A DNA stretch of 64,000 nt. Source: Nocardioides turkmenicus. GTDB lineage: Bacteria; Actinomycetota; Actinomycetes; Propionibacteriales; Nocardioidaceae. Positions 23,189 to 31,317 of the stretch are shown here, piece after piece. The notes under the pieces were generated by a model that had not been told where the DNA came from, did no database searches, and saw only the letters and a program-made list of their open reading frames with translations. Position 1 is the stretch's first letter. Each line of letters starts with the position of its first letter. The stretch is from NCBI RefSeq assembly GCF_011045035.1, contig NZ_JAALAA010000011.1, positions 124,001-188,000 of the forward strand. Reading direction: 5' to 3'. The position numbers were made by a program, and so were the translations under genes.

Positions 23189-24067
23189 ATGGAGCTTCAG
23201 CAGATCCGTTACGTACTCGCCGTTGCCGAGACCAACAGCTTCACCCGCGCGGCGGAGCGGTGCATGGTCGTACAGTCGGCACTGAGCCGGCAGATCGCTC
23301 GACTCGAACAGGAGCTGGGAGCGCGCCTGTTCGAGCGCACCAGCCGGCACGTCCGGATCACACCGGCCGGCGAAGCGTTCGTGACCGCAGCCCGCGAAAC
23401 TCTGAACGCCGCCGAACGCGCGGTCGCCGAGGTCGCCTCTGCAGTCGGCGAGGTCCGCGGAAGGCTCGCCCTTGGTCTGATCCCCACCGTGGCGGCCGTC
23501 GACATTCCCGACGCGCTGAGCAGATTCCGCGACAGGTATCCCGACGTCCAACTGAGCATCCGCGTCGGCGCCAGCGAGGACCTCACCGATCAGGTCAAGC
23601 AAGGAGTCATCGAGGTCGCGTTCCTCGGGCTCCCCACCACAGCGCGGCCACAAGGGGTCAACGCCCGCGAGCTGGCCAGGGACCGGCTGGTCGCCGTGGT
23701 TGCACCGGACCATCCGCTGGCACAGGAGTCCAGGGTCGACTTGCGGCGACTCGCTGAGGAGGCGTTCATCGACCTACCCCCCAACACCGCGGGACGGGCA
23801 CAATCGGATGAGGCCTTCGCAGCCGCTGGCCTCAGCCGACACGTCGCCTTCGAGGTGACGACCGCGGACTTCATGATGGCTCGACTCGTCAGGAAAGGGC
23901 TGGGGATCGCGATGCTCCCCTCGGCGTATGTGCCTCAGCTGACCGGCGTGACCACCATCGAGGTCACCGACGCACCCACACGAGCCGAGTACCTCATCTG
24001 GCGCGGAGTCGGGCGGTCCCCTGCGGCGAACGCGTTCCTGACGATGCTGGACCTACCAGCCGAGTAA
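23189..24067 (+). CDS. LysR-family regulator, divergent from the efflux transporter
   Basis: A 292-residue LysR regulator. The winged helix-turn-helix occupies residues 1-60 (ELQQIRYVLAVAETNSFTRAAE, QSALSRQIARLEQELGARLFERT). The effector domain follows, from about residue 90 (RGRLALGLIPTVAAVDIP). The ATG at 23189 is chosen because it puts MELQQIR at the N-terminus as in the family; an ATG at 23168 is also in frame. It probably activates or represses the MFS gene transcribed away from it. The 190-bp intergenic region is locally less GC-rich near 23135-23175, but I cannot define a clean T-N11-A operator there. Confidence 0.85.
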   Translation: MELQQIRYVLAVAETNSFTRAAERCMVVQSALSRQIARLEQELGARLFERTSRHVRITPAGEAFVTAARETLNAAERAVAEVASAVGEVRGRLALGLIPTVAAVDIPDALSRFRDRYPDVQLSIRVGASEDLTDQVKQGVIEVAFLGLPTTARPQGVNARELARDRLVAVVAPDHPLAQESRVDLRRLAEEAFIDLPPNTAGRAQSDEAFAAAGLSRHVAFEVTTADFMMARLVRKGLGIAMLPSAYVPQLTGVTTIEVTDAPTRAEYLIWRGVGRSPAANAFLTMLDLPAE

Positions 24068-24228
24068 GCCCTCGAAACCACGACTCCCGGCGAACGGCTG
24101 GTCTTCCACGTCTTCGCAGCCCTCGCAGAGTTCCGACGATGACGAACGCCACCTGGGTCTGGGCCGAAGCCGCTGGCCGGGCTTCACCATGCTCACCACC
24201 ATGGCGCTGCTCTAGCTCGGCGACACAT

Positions 24229-24256
24229 CCTCCCTTACAAGGAGGATGTCAGGGGT
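24229..24256 (+). repeat. 28-nt fragment identical to the tRNA-Val(TAC) gene, inverted relative to it
   Basis: These 28 bases are identical to the tRNA-Val gene from the 5' side of its anticodon stem, through CTTACAA (anticodon loop) and GGAGG, to the first bases of the T arm (AGGGGT). The tRNA copy occupies 51023-51050 on the minus strand; this copy reads on the plus strand. Here the anticodon arm is extended by ACAT/ATGT, so ACATCCTCC (24225-24233) pairs with GGAGGATGT (24241-24249). The rest of the 245-bp gap between the LysR and Usp genes shows no gene. Confidence 0.85.
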
Positions 24257-24312
24257 GCGCGCGTTCCGGCGCCGCACGGTTCCGGTCAGATCCGGCAGCG
24301 CCCCGCCCACGC

Positions 24313-24687
24313 TCAGGTGGCGGCCACGGCCGGCTTGACCGCGAGTACCGGGCAGGTGGCGTCGAGCAGGATCCGCTGCGCGGTGCTGCCGAAGACCAGC
24401 TTGCCGACCGGCGTACGGGTCCGCAGGCCGAGGACGATCAGGCGGGCGTCGAGACGCTGGGAGACCTGGATGACGGTGTCGCTGGGGTCTCCCAGGTCGC
24501 CGCGCTCGACCTCGACCCGGCCGGCGAGGCCCGGCCAGCCGGCCGCGAGCTCGCCCACGTCCGGGACTCGCTCCCCGCGTACGGCCGGGACGATGACCAC
24601 CGTCTCGCCCTCGCGGGACTCGGTGACCGCGGCCGCGACGGCGGCGTGTCCGGGTGGGGTGTCGGCGTAGGCGACGACGATGGTCAT
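24313..24687 (-). CDS. Universal stress protein (UspA family)
   Basis: A 124-residue single-domain UspA protein. It starts TIVVAYADTPPGHAAV and ends with the ATP-type signature GLRTRTPVGKLVFGSTAQRILLDATCPVLAV (G-2x-G-9x-G-S). Such proteins bind ATP or a ligand in the cytoplasm. It is the last gene of the tripartite tricarboxylate transporter operon, 46 bp after tctA. Usp genes often sit beside TRAP and TTT transporters, where they are thought to modulate or sense uptake. The ATG has AAAGGAA upstream. Confidence 0.88.
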   Translation of the reverse strand: MTIVVAYADTPPGHAAVAAAVTESREGETVVIVPAVRGERVPDVGELAAGWPGLAGRVEVERGDLGDPSDTVIQVSQRLDARLIVLGLRTRTPVGKLVFGSTAQRILLDATCPVLAVKPAVAAT

Positions 24688-24733
24688 CGGCGTTCCTTTC
24701 GATGATGCGTGGACGGGCGGGAGGTCGGCGCGG

Positions 24734-26797
24734 TCACTGCAGCAGACCCATCGGCAGGTCTACCGGCAACAGGGAAGGCAGCGCCAGGAGCACGGCACCC
24801 AGGACGAGGGTGTAGATGATCGCCGTGCGCGGGCGCGTGCGGGCTGCGTACAGGAGGAACAGCGGTGTGAACACCAGGGTCGCCGCGAGGTAGCCGCCGA
24901 CCATGACGAGGACCAGGAACACCGCCATCGCCGCGAAGGTGCGGGCCCCGACCATCAGATCGTGGCGGCGGGCCAGGGCCCGGGCATCGAGCCTCGGTTC
25001 GACACGTGTGGCCAGCATGGTCGCCCCGGAGGAGCCGGCCGGCGCGTCGACTGCACGATCACCGCCTCGCGCGGCACCCCTTCTCCTGGCCCGGATCTCC
25101 TGCCAGGTCAGGACGCCCGCGGCGGCCAGGCCGCCCAGTGCGACGAGCCGAGGCATCAGCTGTGCTTCGTCGGAGAAGGACCCGCTCACCCACAGTGCCC
25201 CGGCGAAGAGCAGCACGGCGGCCACGGCGACACCGAGGGACCAGGGCGTACGCGCCAGCGAACCCTCCAGCTCGTCCGCGTCCTCGTCGGCGCTGGCGTG
25301 CTCGTCCCGGTGACCGTCGTCGACGGATCCCGAGGCCCGGCGAAGCCGCTTGACCAGCGACCACAGCACCGGCGCGACCAGCAGCGCGGCGAACGCGAGC
25401 ACACCGGGTCGGGCGACCCAGGAGGCACCGTCGTACAGGCTCGCGGTCAGGTAGTAGTAGCGCTCCATCGGGATGGCCAGCACGAAGCCGATCAGGAACG
25501 GGGCCCGCGGCATCCCGGTCGCCTTGAGGAAGAAGCCGGCCACACCGAGCGCGACCATCACCCACAGGTCGCCGAGCTGGCCACCCTCCTGGAAGGCGCC
25601 CAGGAGCATCACCACGAGGAGACCGGGCCCGAGCACGGCGAAGGGCACCTTGGTGAGCTTCGCCAGCGACCCGGTGGCCAGGAAGCAGAGGAACGCTCCG
25701 GCGACCGAGGCGATCGCGAACGCCCACACGATCAGGTACATCAGGTCGAGGTGGTCGGTGACGATCGCCGGCCCAGGCTGGATGCCGTACGTCAGCAGCA
25801 TCCCGAGCAGCATCGCCGACGGCACACCTCCGGGGATGCCGAAGAGGAAGGTCGGGATCAGGTCGCCGGCCTCGACGGAGTTGTTGGCGCTCTCGGGACC
25901 GACGATGCCGCGAGGGTCGCCCTTGCCGAACTTGCGCTTGTCCTTGGCGGTGGCGACGGCCTGCCCGTAGGCGAGCCAGGTGCCGGCGGTGGCGCCGACG
26001 CCGGGGAGGACGCCGGCCCAGATGCCGATCAGGGCGCCCCGGATGACGTGGGTCCAGTGGGTGATCCACTCGCGGATGCCGGATCCCCAGCCGCCGGAGA
26101 GCTCCACGGGCTTCTCGGTCACCCGTCGCTGACCGACGCGGCTGGCGATCTCGGCGAGCCCGAACACACCCAGCGCGACGGCGACCAGGGAGATGCCGTC
26201 ACTGAGGAACAGCGACCCGAAGGAGAACCGCTCCTCGGCCGTCGTGGGCGAGGTGCCGACGAGTCCGAGCAGGAGGCCGAGCAGACCGGCGGTCAGCCCC
26301 TTGACGACGTTCCCGCGCGAGAGCACAGCGGCGAGCGATACGCCGAGGATGGTCAGCATGAAGAGCTCCGGGCTGCCGAAGGACAGCACCAGGGGCCGCG
26401 CCAGCGGGATGGCGAGGGTGAGCCCGACCGCTCCGATCAGGCCGCCGGCCATCGAGGAGAGAAAGGCGAGGGAGAGCGCCCGTTTGGCCTGTCCCTGTCT
26501 CGCCATGGAGTAGCCGTCGAGCATCGTCACGCTGGCCGAGGCCGATCCGGGTGCACCGAGCAGGACGGCGGCGACGGTGTCCGAGGTGTGTACCACGGCC
26601 AGTGCGCCGATGAGCATCGCGAGAGCGGGTTCGGGGTCCATGCCGAACGTGATCGGGAGCAGGATCGCCACCGCGCCGGTGCCGCCGAGGCCCGGGATCA
26701 GGCCGATGACCAGACCGGCGACGACGCCGACGGCGAGCATGATGAGGAGCGAGGGGTCGGCCAGGGAGGCGAGGGCCGAGAAGGCTGCTTCAGTCAT
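24734..26797 (-). CDS. tctAB-like: TctA-TctB fusion, membrane part of a tripartite tricarboxylate transporter
   Basis: A 687-residue membrane protein. Residues 1 to about 490 are TctA, with signatures GLIPGLGGTGAVAILLPI, GAPGSASASVTMLDGYSMAR, GVLPGVGATAGTWLAYGQA and FGIPGGVPSAMLLG. After an acidic cytoplasmic linker (RRASGSVDDGHRDEHASADEDADE) the last 170 residues form four more hydrophobic segments of TctB type. In most TTT systems TctA and TctB are separate; no separate tctB is present here. With the binding protein encoded 10 bp upstream it would import a carboxylate using the ion gradient. The substrate is unknown; the PrpF gene in the operon hints at an aconitate- or oxalomesaconate-like tri/dicarboxylate. 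Confidence 0.88.
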   Translation of the reverse strand: MTEAAFSALASLADPSLLIMLAVGVVAGLVIGLIPGLGGTGAVAILLPITFGMDPEPALAMLIGALAVVHTSDTVAAVLLGAPGSASASVTMLDGYSMARQGQAKRALSLAFLSSMAGGLIGAVGLTLAIPLARPLVLSFGSPELFMLTILGVSLAAVLSRGNVVKGLTAGLLGLLLGLVGTSPTTAEERFSFGSLFLSDGISLVAVALGVFGLAEIASRVGQRRVTEKPVELSGGWGSGIREWITHWTHVIRGALIGIWAGVLPGVGATAGTWLAYGQAVATAKDKRKFGKGDPRGIVGPESANNSVEAGDLIPTFLFGIPGGVPSAMLLGMLLTYGIQPGPAIVTDHLDLMYLIVWAFAIASVAGAFLCFLATGSLAKLTKVPFAVLGPGLLVVMLLGAFQEGGQLGDLWVMVALGVAGFFLKATGMPRAPFLIGFVLAIPMERYYYLTASLYDGASWVARPGVLAFAALLVAPVLWSLVKRLRRASGSVDDGHRDEHASADEDADELEGSLARTPWSLGVAVAAVLLFAGALWVSGSFSDEAQLMPRLVALGGLAAAGVLTWQEIRARRRGAARGGDRAVDAPAGSSGATMLATRVEPRLDARALARRHDLMVGARTFAAMAVFLVLVMVGGYLAATLVFTPLFLLYAARTRPRTAIIYTLVLGAVLLALPSLLPVDLPMGLLQ

Positions 26798-26807
26798 GTG
26801 TCTGCCC

Positions 26808-28007
26808 TCAGTCGATCGTGATGTCGTAGTCGGTCTCAAGCAGCTCGAGGACGTCCTCGCGGACGCTCTCGTCCACCCGGTACGCCTCGCCGATCCGCTC
26901 GGCGAGGTCGGGTGAGGCGTCGAGCGGGTAGCCGCCGAGCACCTCAGCCGCGGACTTCTGGAACGCGGGATCGGCGCCCATCTCGTCGGCCGTCGAGCGG
27001 AGCAGCTCGACTGCCTCGTCCGGGGTTTCCTCGGGCACCCAGAGCGCCTTCTGGTACGTGTAGGTCAGCGCCAGGATGGCGCGGTAGGTCTCCAGCGCCT
27101 CGGCGTCGGGCTGCTCGCCGTGGAGCTTCTCGTACACCTCGACGACGGTCGGCAGATCCGGGAAGTTGGGATCGCGCACGATCTCGCCGTCCTCGTCCAC
27201 CTGCCCGAGCGAGAAGAGCGGCACCGCGGTGCCGTCTTTCACCAGCGGCTCGACCGCAGGCTCGTACGAGGAGGTCGTCTGGTAGTCGATGTCGACCTCG
27301 CCACGCTGCAGCGCGAGGTTCACCGGGCCGCGGCCCTCGAAGCCGAAGGTCGCATCGATGTCTGCGGAGAGGAGGTCGAAGGCCAGCATCGTGGTGAGGT
27401 CGAGGCTGGTCGCCGCGATGCCGCCGAAGATGAGCGGTTTGTCGCGGTTCACGAGATCCTCGACACCGCGTACGCCGGCACCGGTCCGGGCGTAGACGAC
27501 CGCCCCGGTGCCGTTGGCCAGGATCGGCCGGAGCTTGTTGAAGTCGTAGCGCACCGACGGCATGTCGAGGAGGTAGGGCACCACCGTGGAGGCGGTGCTG
27601 ACCAAGACCTCGGTCCCGTCGGTCTTCGCCGAGGTCATGAAGTGGTTGGTGCCGAGGATGCCCTCGCCGCCGTCGTCGTTGACCGGAGCCAGGCCCGGGG
27701 AGCCCGGCACCGCCTCGGTCAGCTCGGCGCCGACGAACCGCGCCCAGGTGTCGGTGCCGCCGCCCTCGGCCAGCGGGATCATCATCTCGACGGTCTCACC
27801 CGAGTAGTCACCGTCGGCAGTGGAGGCGGCGGGGTTCAGGAAGTCGCCGCCCAGGACGGAGACACCGACCGCCAGCGCGGTGAAGCCTGCGAGGACGGCG
27901 CCGGCGAGCCGTGGAGTCGGCGCGGGGCGCTCCGGCGGATCCTGCGCGGAGCCGGCATCCTCGTCTGCGGTCGTGGCCACGTCCTCTTCTTCGACGTGCT
28001 GGGTCAT
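26808..28007 (-). CDS. tctC-like: TctC-type substrate-binding protein with an uncleaved membrane anchor
   Basis: A 399-residue Bug/TctC-family binding protein. The first 33 residues are hydrophilic (EEEDVATTADEDAGSAQD), followed by one hydrophobic helix (LAGAVLAGFTALAVGVSVLG) with no lipobox. The protein is therefore probably held in the membrane by its N-terminus rather than lipidated. The binding fold follows, with VEMMIPLAEGGGTDTWARF near the start (the Bug carboxylate loop), LVSTASTVVPYL and IFGGIAATSLDLTTMLAF. It captures the substrate outside the cell and hands it to TctA-TctB. A GGAGG precedes the ATG. It lies between prpF and tctAB in one operon. Confidence 0.87.
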   Translation of the reverse strand: MTQHVEEEDVATTADEDAGSAQDPPERPAPTPRLAGAVLAGFTALAVGVSVLGGDFLNPAASTADGDYSGETVEMMIPLAEGGGTDTWARFVGAELTEAVPGSPGLAPVNDDGGEGILGTNHFMTSAKTDGTEVLVSTASTVVPYLLDMPSVRYDFNKLRPILANGTGAVVYARTGAGVRGVEDLVNRDKPLIFGGIAATSLDLTTMLAFDLLSADIDATFGFEGRGPVNLALQRGEVDIDYQTTSSYEPAVEPLVKDGTAVPLFSLGQVDEDGEIVRDPNFPDLPTVVEVYEKLHGEQPDAEALETYRAILALTYTYQKALWVPEETPDEAVELLRSTADEMGADPAFQKSAAEVLGGYPLDASPDLAERIGEAYRVDESVREDVLELLETDYDITID

Positions 28008-28065
28008 GAGTTCCTCCAGGTGAAGCGAGCCTCACACGGGCATCCCGTGTCAAGGGGTCAGATGG

Positions 28066-29175
28066 TTAAGCCGATGCCGATGGCTGGAGCGGCGGGTCCG
28101 GCAGCACGACGGATCCGTGGGCGAGGCGGCGGTAGGTGCGTACGACGCCCACGACGGGGACGCCGTCGTGCTCCTCGGCGAAGGTGCTGACGCGGCCCGC
28201 GGGCGTGCCGAGCTGCAGGCCGGCGGCGGGCCGTCCTTCGGGGACGAGGTCGTGCACCACCGTTCCGGGGGCGTCGGCGGCCAGCGTCAGGGCGACCGAG
28301 CCGGTCACCGGGACCGCCGGATGGAAGCGCCCCATCGACAGCATGCGTACGGTCAGGTCGGTCCGCTCCGCGCTCGCCGGGTCGGGTGCGGCGACCAGCG
28401 CGAGCTTCGGCACCGCCCGCGCGACCGCCTCCGGGGTCGGGGCGAGCCCCATCAGGACGCCTGCCTCCCGGCGTACGGCATCGAGGCGTGCCAGGAGACC
28501 CGGCACGGCGTCGAGGTCGGCGATGTCCTCGTCACCGCGCACACCGAAGTCGGCGGCCTGGGCCGCGACGACGGGAGCGCCGGCGTCGACGAGGGTGACG
28601 ACCACGCCGCCCACCGCCTCGGACAGGGTGTCGCGCTGATGTCCCGTGGGGAAGAGGTGTCCGGTGCTCCGGCCGGCCGGGTCGACGAACCCCATCCGCA
28701 CCGGTGCGCCGAGGAAGGGGACGCCGGGAATGGCCTCGGATGCCTCTTCGTCGAGCACGCCGCCGGGGGTGGGGACGCGCTGCACGATGAGTTGGTCGGT
28801 GTTGGTGTTGAGGACCCGGACCGCCGTCTCGGACGCCCCGGGCCGCACCCACCCCTCCCTGATCGCGAACGACGCGACCACCGCGGAGCAGTTGCCGCAG
28901 TTGCTCCCCCAGTCGACCTTGGCCTCCTCGATGCCGACCTGGGCGAACGTGTACTCCACGTCCACGCCGGACGTCTCCGAGGGAGCCAGGATGACCGCCT
29001 TGCTCGTGGTGGACGTGCCACCACCGACCCCGTCGACCTGACGGTGGTCGGGGCTGCCGTAGATCCTCAGCAGCACCTCGTCGACGGACAGATCCGGGAC
29101 CTGCAGGTCGTCGCGACGGAAGACCCAGCACTTGCTGGTGCCACCCCGCATCCATGTCGCGGCGATCTCGCGCAT
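28066..29175 (-). CDS. prpF-like: PrpF-family isomerase
   Basis: A 369-residue member of the PrpF family (diaminopimelate-epimerase fold). The family includes 2-methylaconitate cis-trans isomerase and 4-oxalomesaconate tautomerase (GalD). Landmarks are ATWMRGGTSKCWVF at the N-terminus, QVDGVGGGTSTTSKAVIL, WGSNCGNCSAVVASFAI with its active-site cysteine, and GRFHPAVPVTGSVALTLA. The ATG at 29175 follows a consensus GGAGG. It is the first gene of the TTT operon and divergent from a LysR gene, so the imported acid is probably an unsaturated tri- or dicarboxylate that needs isomerising. Which one cannot be read from sequence. Confidence 0.88.
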   Translation of the reverse strand: MREIAATWMRGGTSKCWVFRRDDLQVPDLSVDEVLLRIYGSPDHRQVDGVGGGTSTTSKAVILAPSETSGVDVEYTFAQVGIEEAKVDWGSNCGNCSAVVASFAIREGWVRPGASETAVRVLNTNTDQLIVQRVPTPGGVLDEEASEAIPGVPFLGAPVRMGFVDPAGRSTGHLFPTGHQRDTLSEAVGGVVVTLVDAGAPVVAAQAADFGVRGDEDIADLDAVPGLLARLDAVRREAGVLMGLAPTPEAVARAVPKLALVAAPDPASAERTDLTVRMLSMGRFHPAVPVTGSVALTLAADAPGTVVHDLVPEGRPAAGLQLGTPAGRVSTFAEEHDGVPVVGVVRTYRRLAHGSVVLPDPPLQPSASA

Positions 29176-29259
29176 GTTGCCTCCTGAGCCGAGTCGTCCG
29201 GACTCTCCGGACCTCCACAGACTGGAGCCGGGTGACTTGTAGCACAATCACGAATCTGA

Positions 29260-29271
29260 ACATGATCATGT
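29260..29271. promoter_or_regulatory. Palindromic LysR operator, prpF-proximal
   Basis: ACATGATCATGT is a perfect 12-bp palindrome. It begins a 26-bp segment (29261-29286) that recurs, with 21 of 26 bases the same, exactly 100 bp away at 29361-29386. It lies 85 bp upstream of prpF. Confidence 0.5.
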
Positions 29272-29357
29272 AGCAAAACTGCATGCTCAGAAGACGCCGC
29301 CTCGACGCCCCCGCGTCCGGCCGAGTGTCGTCGCGGCTGAAGCAGCACTGCACGTGT

Positions 29358-29373
29358 CTACATAGTCATGTAG
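29358..29373. promoter_or_regulatory. Palindromic LysR operator, regulator-proximal
   Basis: CTACATAGTCATGTAG has perfect 6-bp arms around four bases. It is the second copy of the repeated segment in the prpF/lysR divergent region and lies just before the LysR start, a position suited to autoregulation. Confidence 0.5.
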
Positions 29374-29397
29374 AAGAACTTCATGCAGACTGGGGCC

Positions 29398-30300
29398 GTG
29401 CTCGACATCAAACGGCTCCAGATCCTGTTGGCGATCGTGGAGGAGGGATCCGTGACCAGCGCGGCCACCGCGCTGGGCTACACACCGTCCGCGATCTCGC
29501 AGCAGCTCCTGAGGCTCGAACGCGAGGCCGGGCAGCCGCTCCTCGACCGCCATGCCCGGGGAATGACCCCGACCGACGCGGGCCTGGTGCTCGCCACCCA
29601 CGCCCGCAAGGTCCTGCGCCAGCTGGCGGCCGCCGAGTCGGACCTCGCCGACATCGCCGGAGTACGTCGCGGCAGCGTCACCCTGGGCACCTTCCCCACC
29701 ATCGGCAGCTCGTTCCTACCGCTCGCAGTCCGGCGCTACAAGGAGCTCTACCCCAACATCGCACTGACCATCCACAGCGGCCGCGAGGACGACCTCGTAC
29801 GCATGCTGGAGGAGGGCAAGGTCGCCATGTCACTGCTCTGGGACTACGCCTGGGAGCGGGTCGACAACGACGAGCTGGTGCTGACCGAGCTCTTCACCGA
29901 CCCCACCGTGCTGCTCGTCGGGGCCACCCACCGCCTGGCCCGCCGGCGTACGGTCCGGATGGCCGACCTCGCCGAGGAGCCCTGGATCATCCGCGCGGGC
30001 GGTCATCCGGTCGTCGAGGTCCTGCAGCGCAGCGCCGTGGCGGCGGGCTTCAACCCGACCATCGCGTTCCAGGCCAACGACTACCAGGAGGCCCAGGCCA
30101 TGGTCAGCGTCGGTCTCGGGATCGCGCTCGCCCCCAGGACGGCAACCGTCAACCAGCATCCCGACGTGCGCGTCGTCTCCCTGGGCGACACCGCTCCCCC
30201 ACGGCGCATCCTCGTCGCCCACCGCGCGGGCCGGGTCCGCAGCGCCGCCGAGCTCGCGCTGCACGACGTGCTCGTCGAGACCGCCTCGACCTACTCCTGA
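29398..30300 (+). CDS. LysR-family regulator of the TTT/prpF operon
   Basis: A 300-residue LysR protein. The N-terminal HTH is LDIKRLQILLAIVEEGSVTSAATALGYTPSAISQQLLRLE. The effector domain begins around residue 88 (RRGSVTLGTFPTIGSSFLPLAV) and includes the usual VSVGLGIALAPR near the end. The GTG at 29398 puts the family's usual LDIKRLQ at the start. An ATG at 29383 is the alternative, but it lies within the repeated operator segment. It is divergent from prpF, 222 bp away, with two matching palindromes between them. It is therefore likely to respond to the transported acid and control the prpF-tctC-tctAB-usp operon. Confidence 0.86.
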   Translation: MLDIKRLQILLAIVEEGSVTSAATALGYTPSAISQQLLRLEREAGQPLLDRHARGMTPTDAGLVLATHARKVLRQLAAAESDLADIAGVRRGSVTLGTFPTIGSSFLPLAVRRYKELYPNIALTIHSGREDDLVRMLEEGKVAMSLLWDYAWERVDNDELVLTELFTDPTVLLVGATHRLARRRTVRMADLAEEPWIIRAGGHPVVEVLQRSAVAAGFNPTIAFQANDYQEAQAMVSVGLGIALAPRTATVNQHPDVRVVSLGDTAPPRRILVAHRAGRVRSAAELALHDVLVETASTYS

Positions 30301-30312
30301 AGCAGCGTCGGA

Positions 30313-31245
30313 TCAGCCCGTCAGCGGGCGCAGGCCGATCTCGGTCAGCCGACGGCCCCGGCGACGGAGCAGGTCCTGGAAGGCGGCCGCGAGCGTCGAG
30401 GGCCGGCGGTCGAGCCAGCAGGCACCGATGTGCCGCACCGCCTCCGGGTTCGTCAACGGCACCTCGACGCAGCCGGTGGCGCCATGGGGATCGCGGGGCG
30501 CCAAGCTGACGCCGAGACCGGCCGAGACCAGTCCGCGGAGCGTGGCGAGGTCGTCGCCCTCGAAGCCGATGGTGGGCGTGACGCCGCTGGCCTGGGCGAG
30601 CTTCTCGAGCAGAGTACGCATCCCGTAGCCGCGCTTCATGCAGATGAACGTCTCCTCGGCAGCCTCCTCGAAGCTCACCCGGGCACGTGTCGACAGCCGG
30701 TGGCCGGTCGGTACGACCAGCACGAGCGGCTCGGTGTGCAGGCGGCGGTGGCGCAGGCCGGAGTCCTCCTCGAGCGGGGAGATCAGGGCGATCTCGGCGG
30801 TGCCGTCGGTGACGGCCGCCAGGCAGCGCGGGCGCGAGGTCTGGATCAGGTCGACGGACGCCCCCGGATGCTCCTGGAGGAACGCCTTGACCAGGGCCGG
30901 CACGACCCGTTCGCCGAGCGTGCTCTGGAAGGCGAGGGCGATCCGCCCGCGGGCGCCCGACTCCTGGGCCTGCACCGCCTCGATGCCCGCGGTGGCCGCC
31001 GCCACCGCGGCGGCAGCGTGCGGAGCGAGGGCCTCCCCCGCCCTCGTCAGCCGCAGACCCCGCCCGTGCCGCTCGACCACGTCCACGCCGAGCTCCCTGC
31101 CGAGCCGGGCGAGCATGCGGCTCACCGTGGGCTGCGGCATCTGCAGCAGATCGGCGGCCGCGAGCGTCTGACCCGTCTCCGCGAGCGCGGCGAGGGCGGG
31201 GAGCATCGGCAGCAGGTTTCGGGCAGTGGCATCCACATCCGCCAT
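30313..31245 (-). CDS. LysR-family regulator paired with an MFS gene (YnfL-like)
   Basis: A 310-residue LysR regulator. The HTH is LPALAALAETGQTLAAADLLQMPQPTVSRMLARLG. The effector domain starts near residue 100 (ARGRIALAFQSTLGERVVPALV). The ATG at 31245 is preferred over a TTG at 31254, which sits in a putative operator. The stop is only 12 bp from that of the convergent LysR gene. It is divergent from a YnfM-type transporter gene with two ATGC...GCAT boxes between them, so it probably regulates that transporter and itself. Confidence 0.85.
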   Translation of the reverse strand: MADVDATARNLLPMLPALAALAETGQTLAAADLLQMPQPTVSRMLARLGRELGVDVVERHGRGLRLTRAGEALAPHAAAAVAAATAGIEAVQAQESGARGRIALAFQSTLGERVVPALVKAFLQEHPGASVDLIQTSRPRCLAAVTDGTAEIALISPLEEDSGLRHRRLHTEPLVLVVPTGHRLSTRARVSFEEAAEETFICMKRGYGMRTLLEKLAQASGVTPTIGFEGDDLATLRGLVSAGLGVSLAPRDPHGATGCVEVPLTNPEAVRHIGACWLDRRPSTLAAAFQDLLRRRGRRLTEIGLRPLTG

Positions 31246-31248
31246 CGT

Positions 31249-31293
31249 ATGCAATGAGGCATTCTCCAGCCATCACCCATGCATTGGACGCAT
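31249..31293. promoter_or_regulatory. Two ATGC-(N6-7)-GCAT boxes between lysR and MFS genes
   Basis: ATGCAATGAGGCAT (31249-31262) and ATGCATTGGACGCAT (31279-31293) share the same ATGC/GCAT ends and lie 30 bp apart. The second also fits the LysR T-N11-A rule. They are placed to regulate both divergent genes. Confidence 0.45.
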
Positions 31294-31317
31294 GATCTCG
31301 GCCTCCCTAGCGTGACG

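Noticed and set aside
24139..24310. A possible transposase remnant before the usp gene (frame reading HLGLGRSRWPGFTMLTTMALL then stop)
   Set aside because: The string vaguely resembles the tail of DDE transposases, but it is short, has no catalytic residue, and no terminal inverted repeats are visible.
24680..26821. A very long open frame on the plus strand, opposite the TctA-TctB gene
   Set aside because: It is rich in Gly/Arg/Glu/His, has no recognisable domain and is the mirror of a gene with clear TctA signatures. Such antisense frames are common in very high-GC DNA. Similar frames opposite the reductase-HAD, synthetase and GH38 genes were rejected for the same reason.
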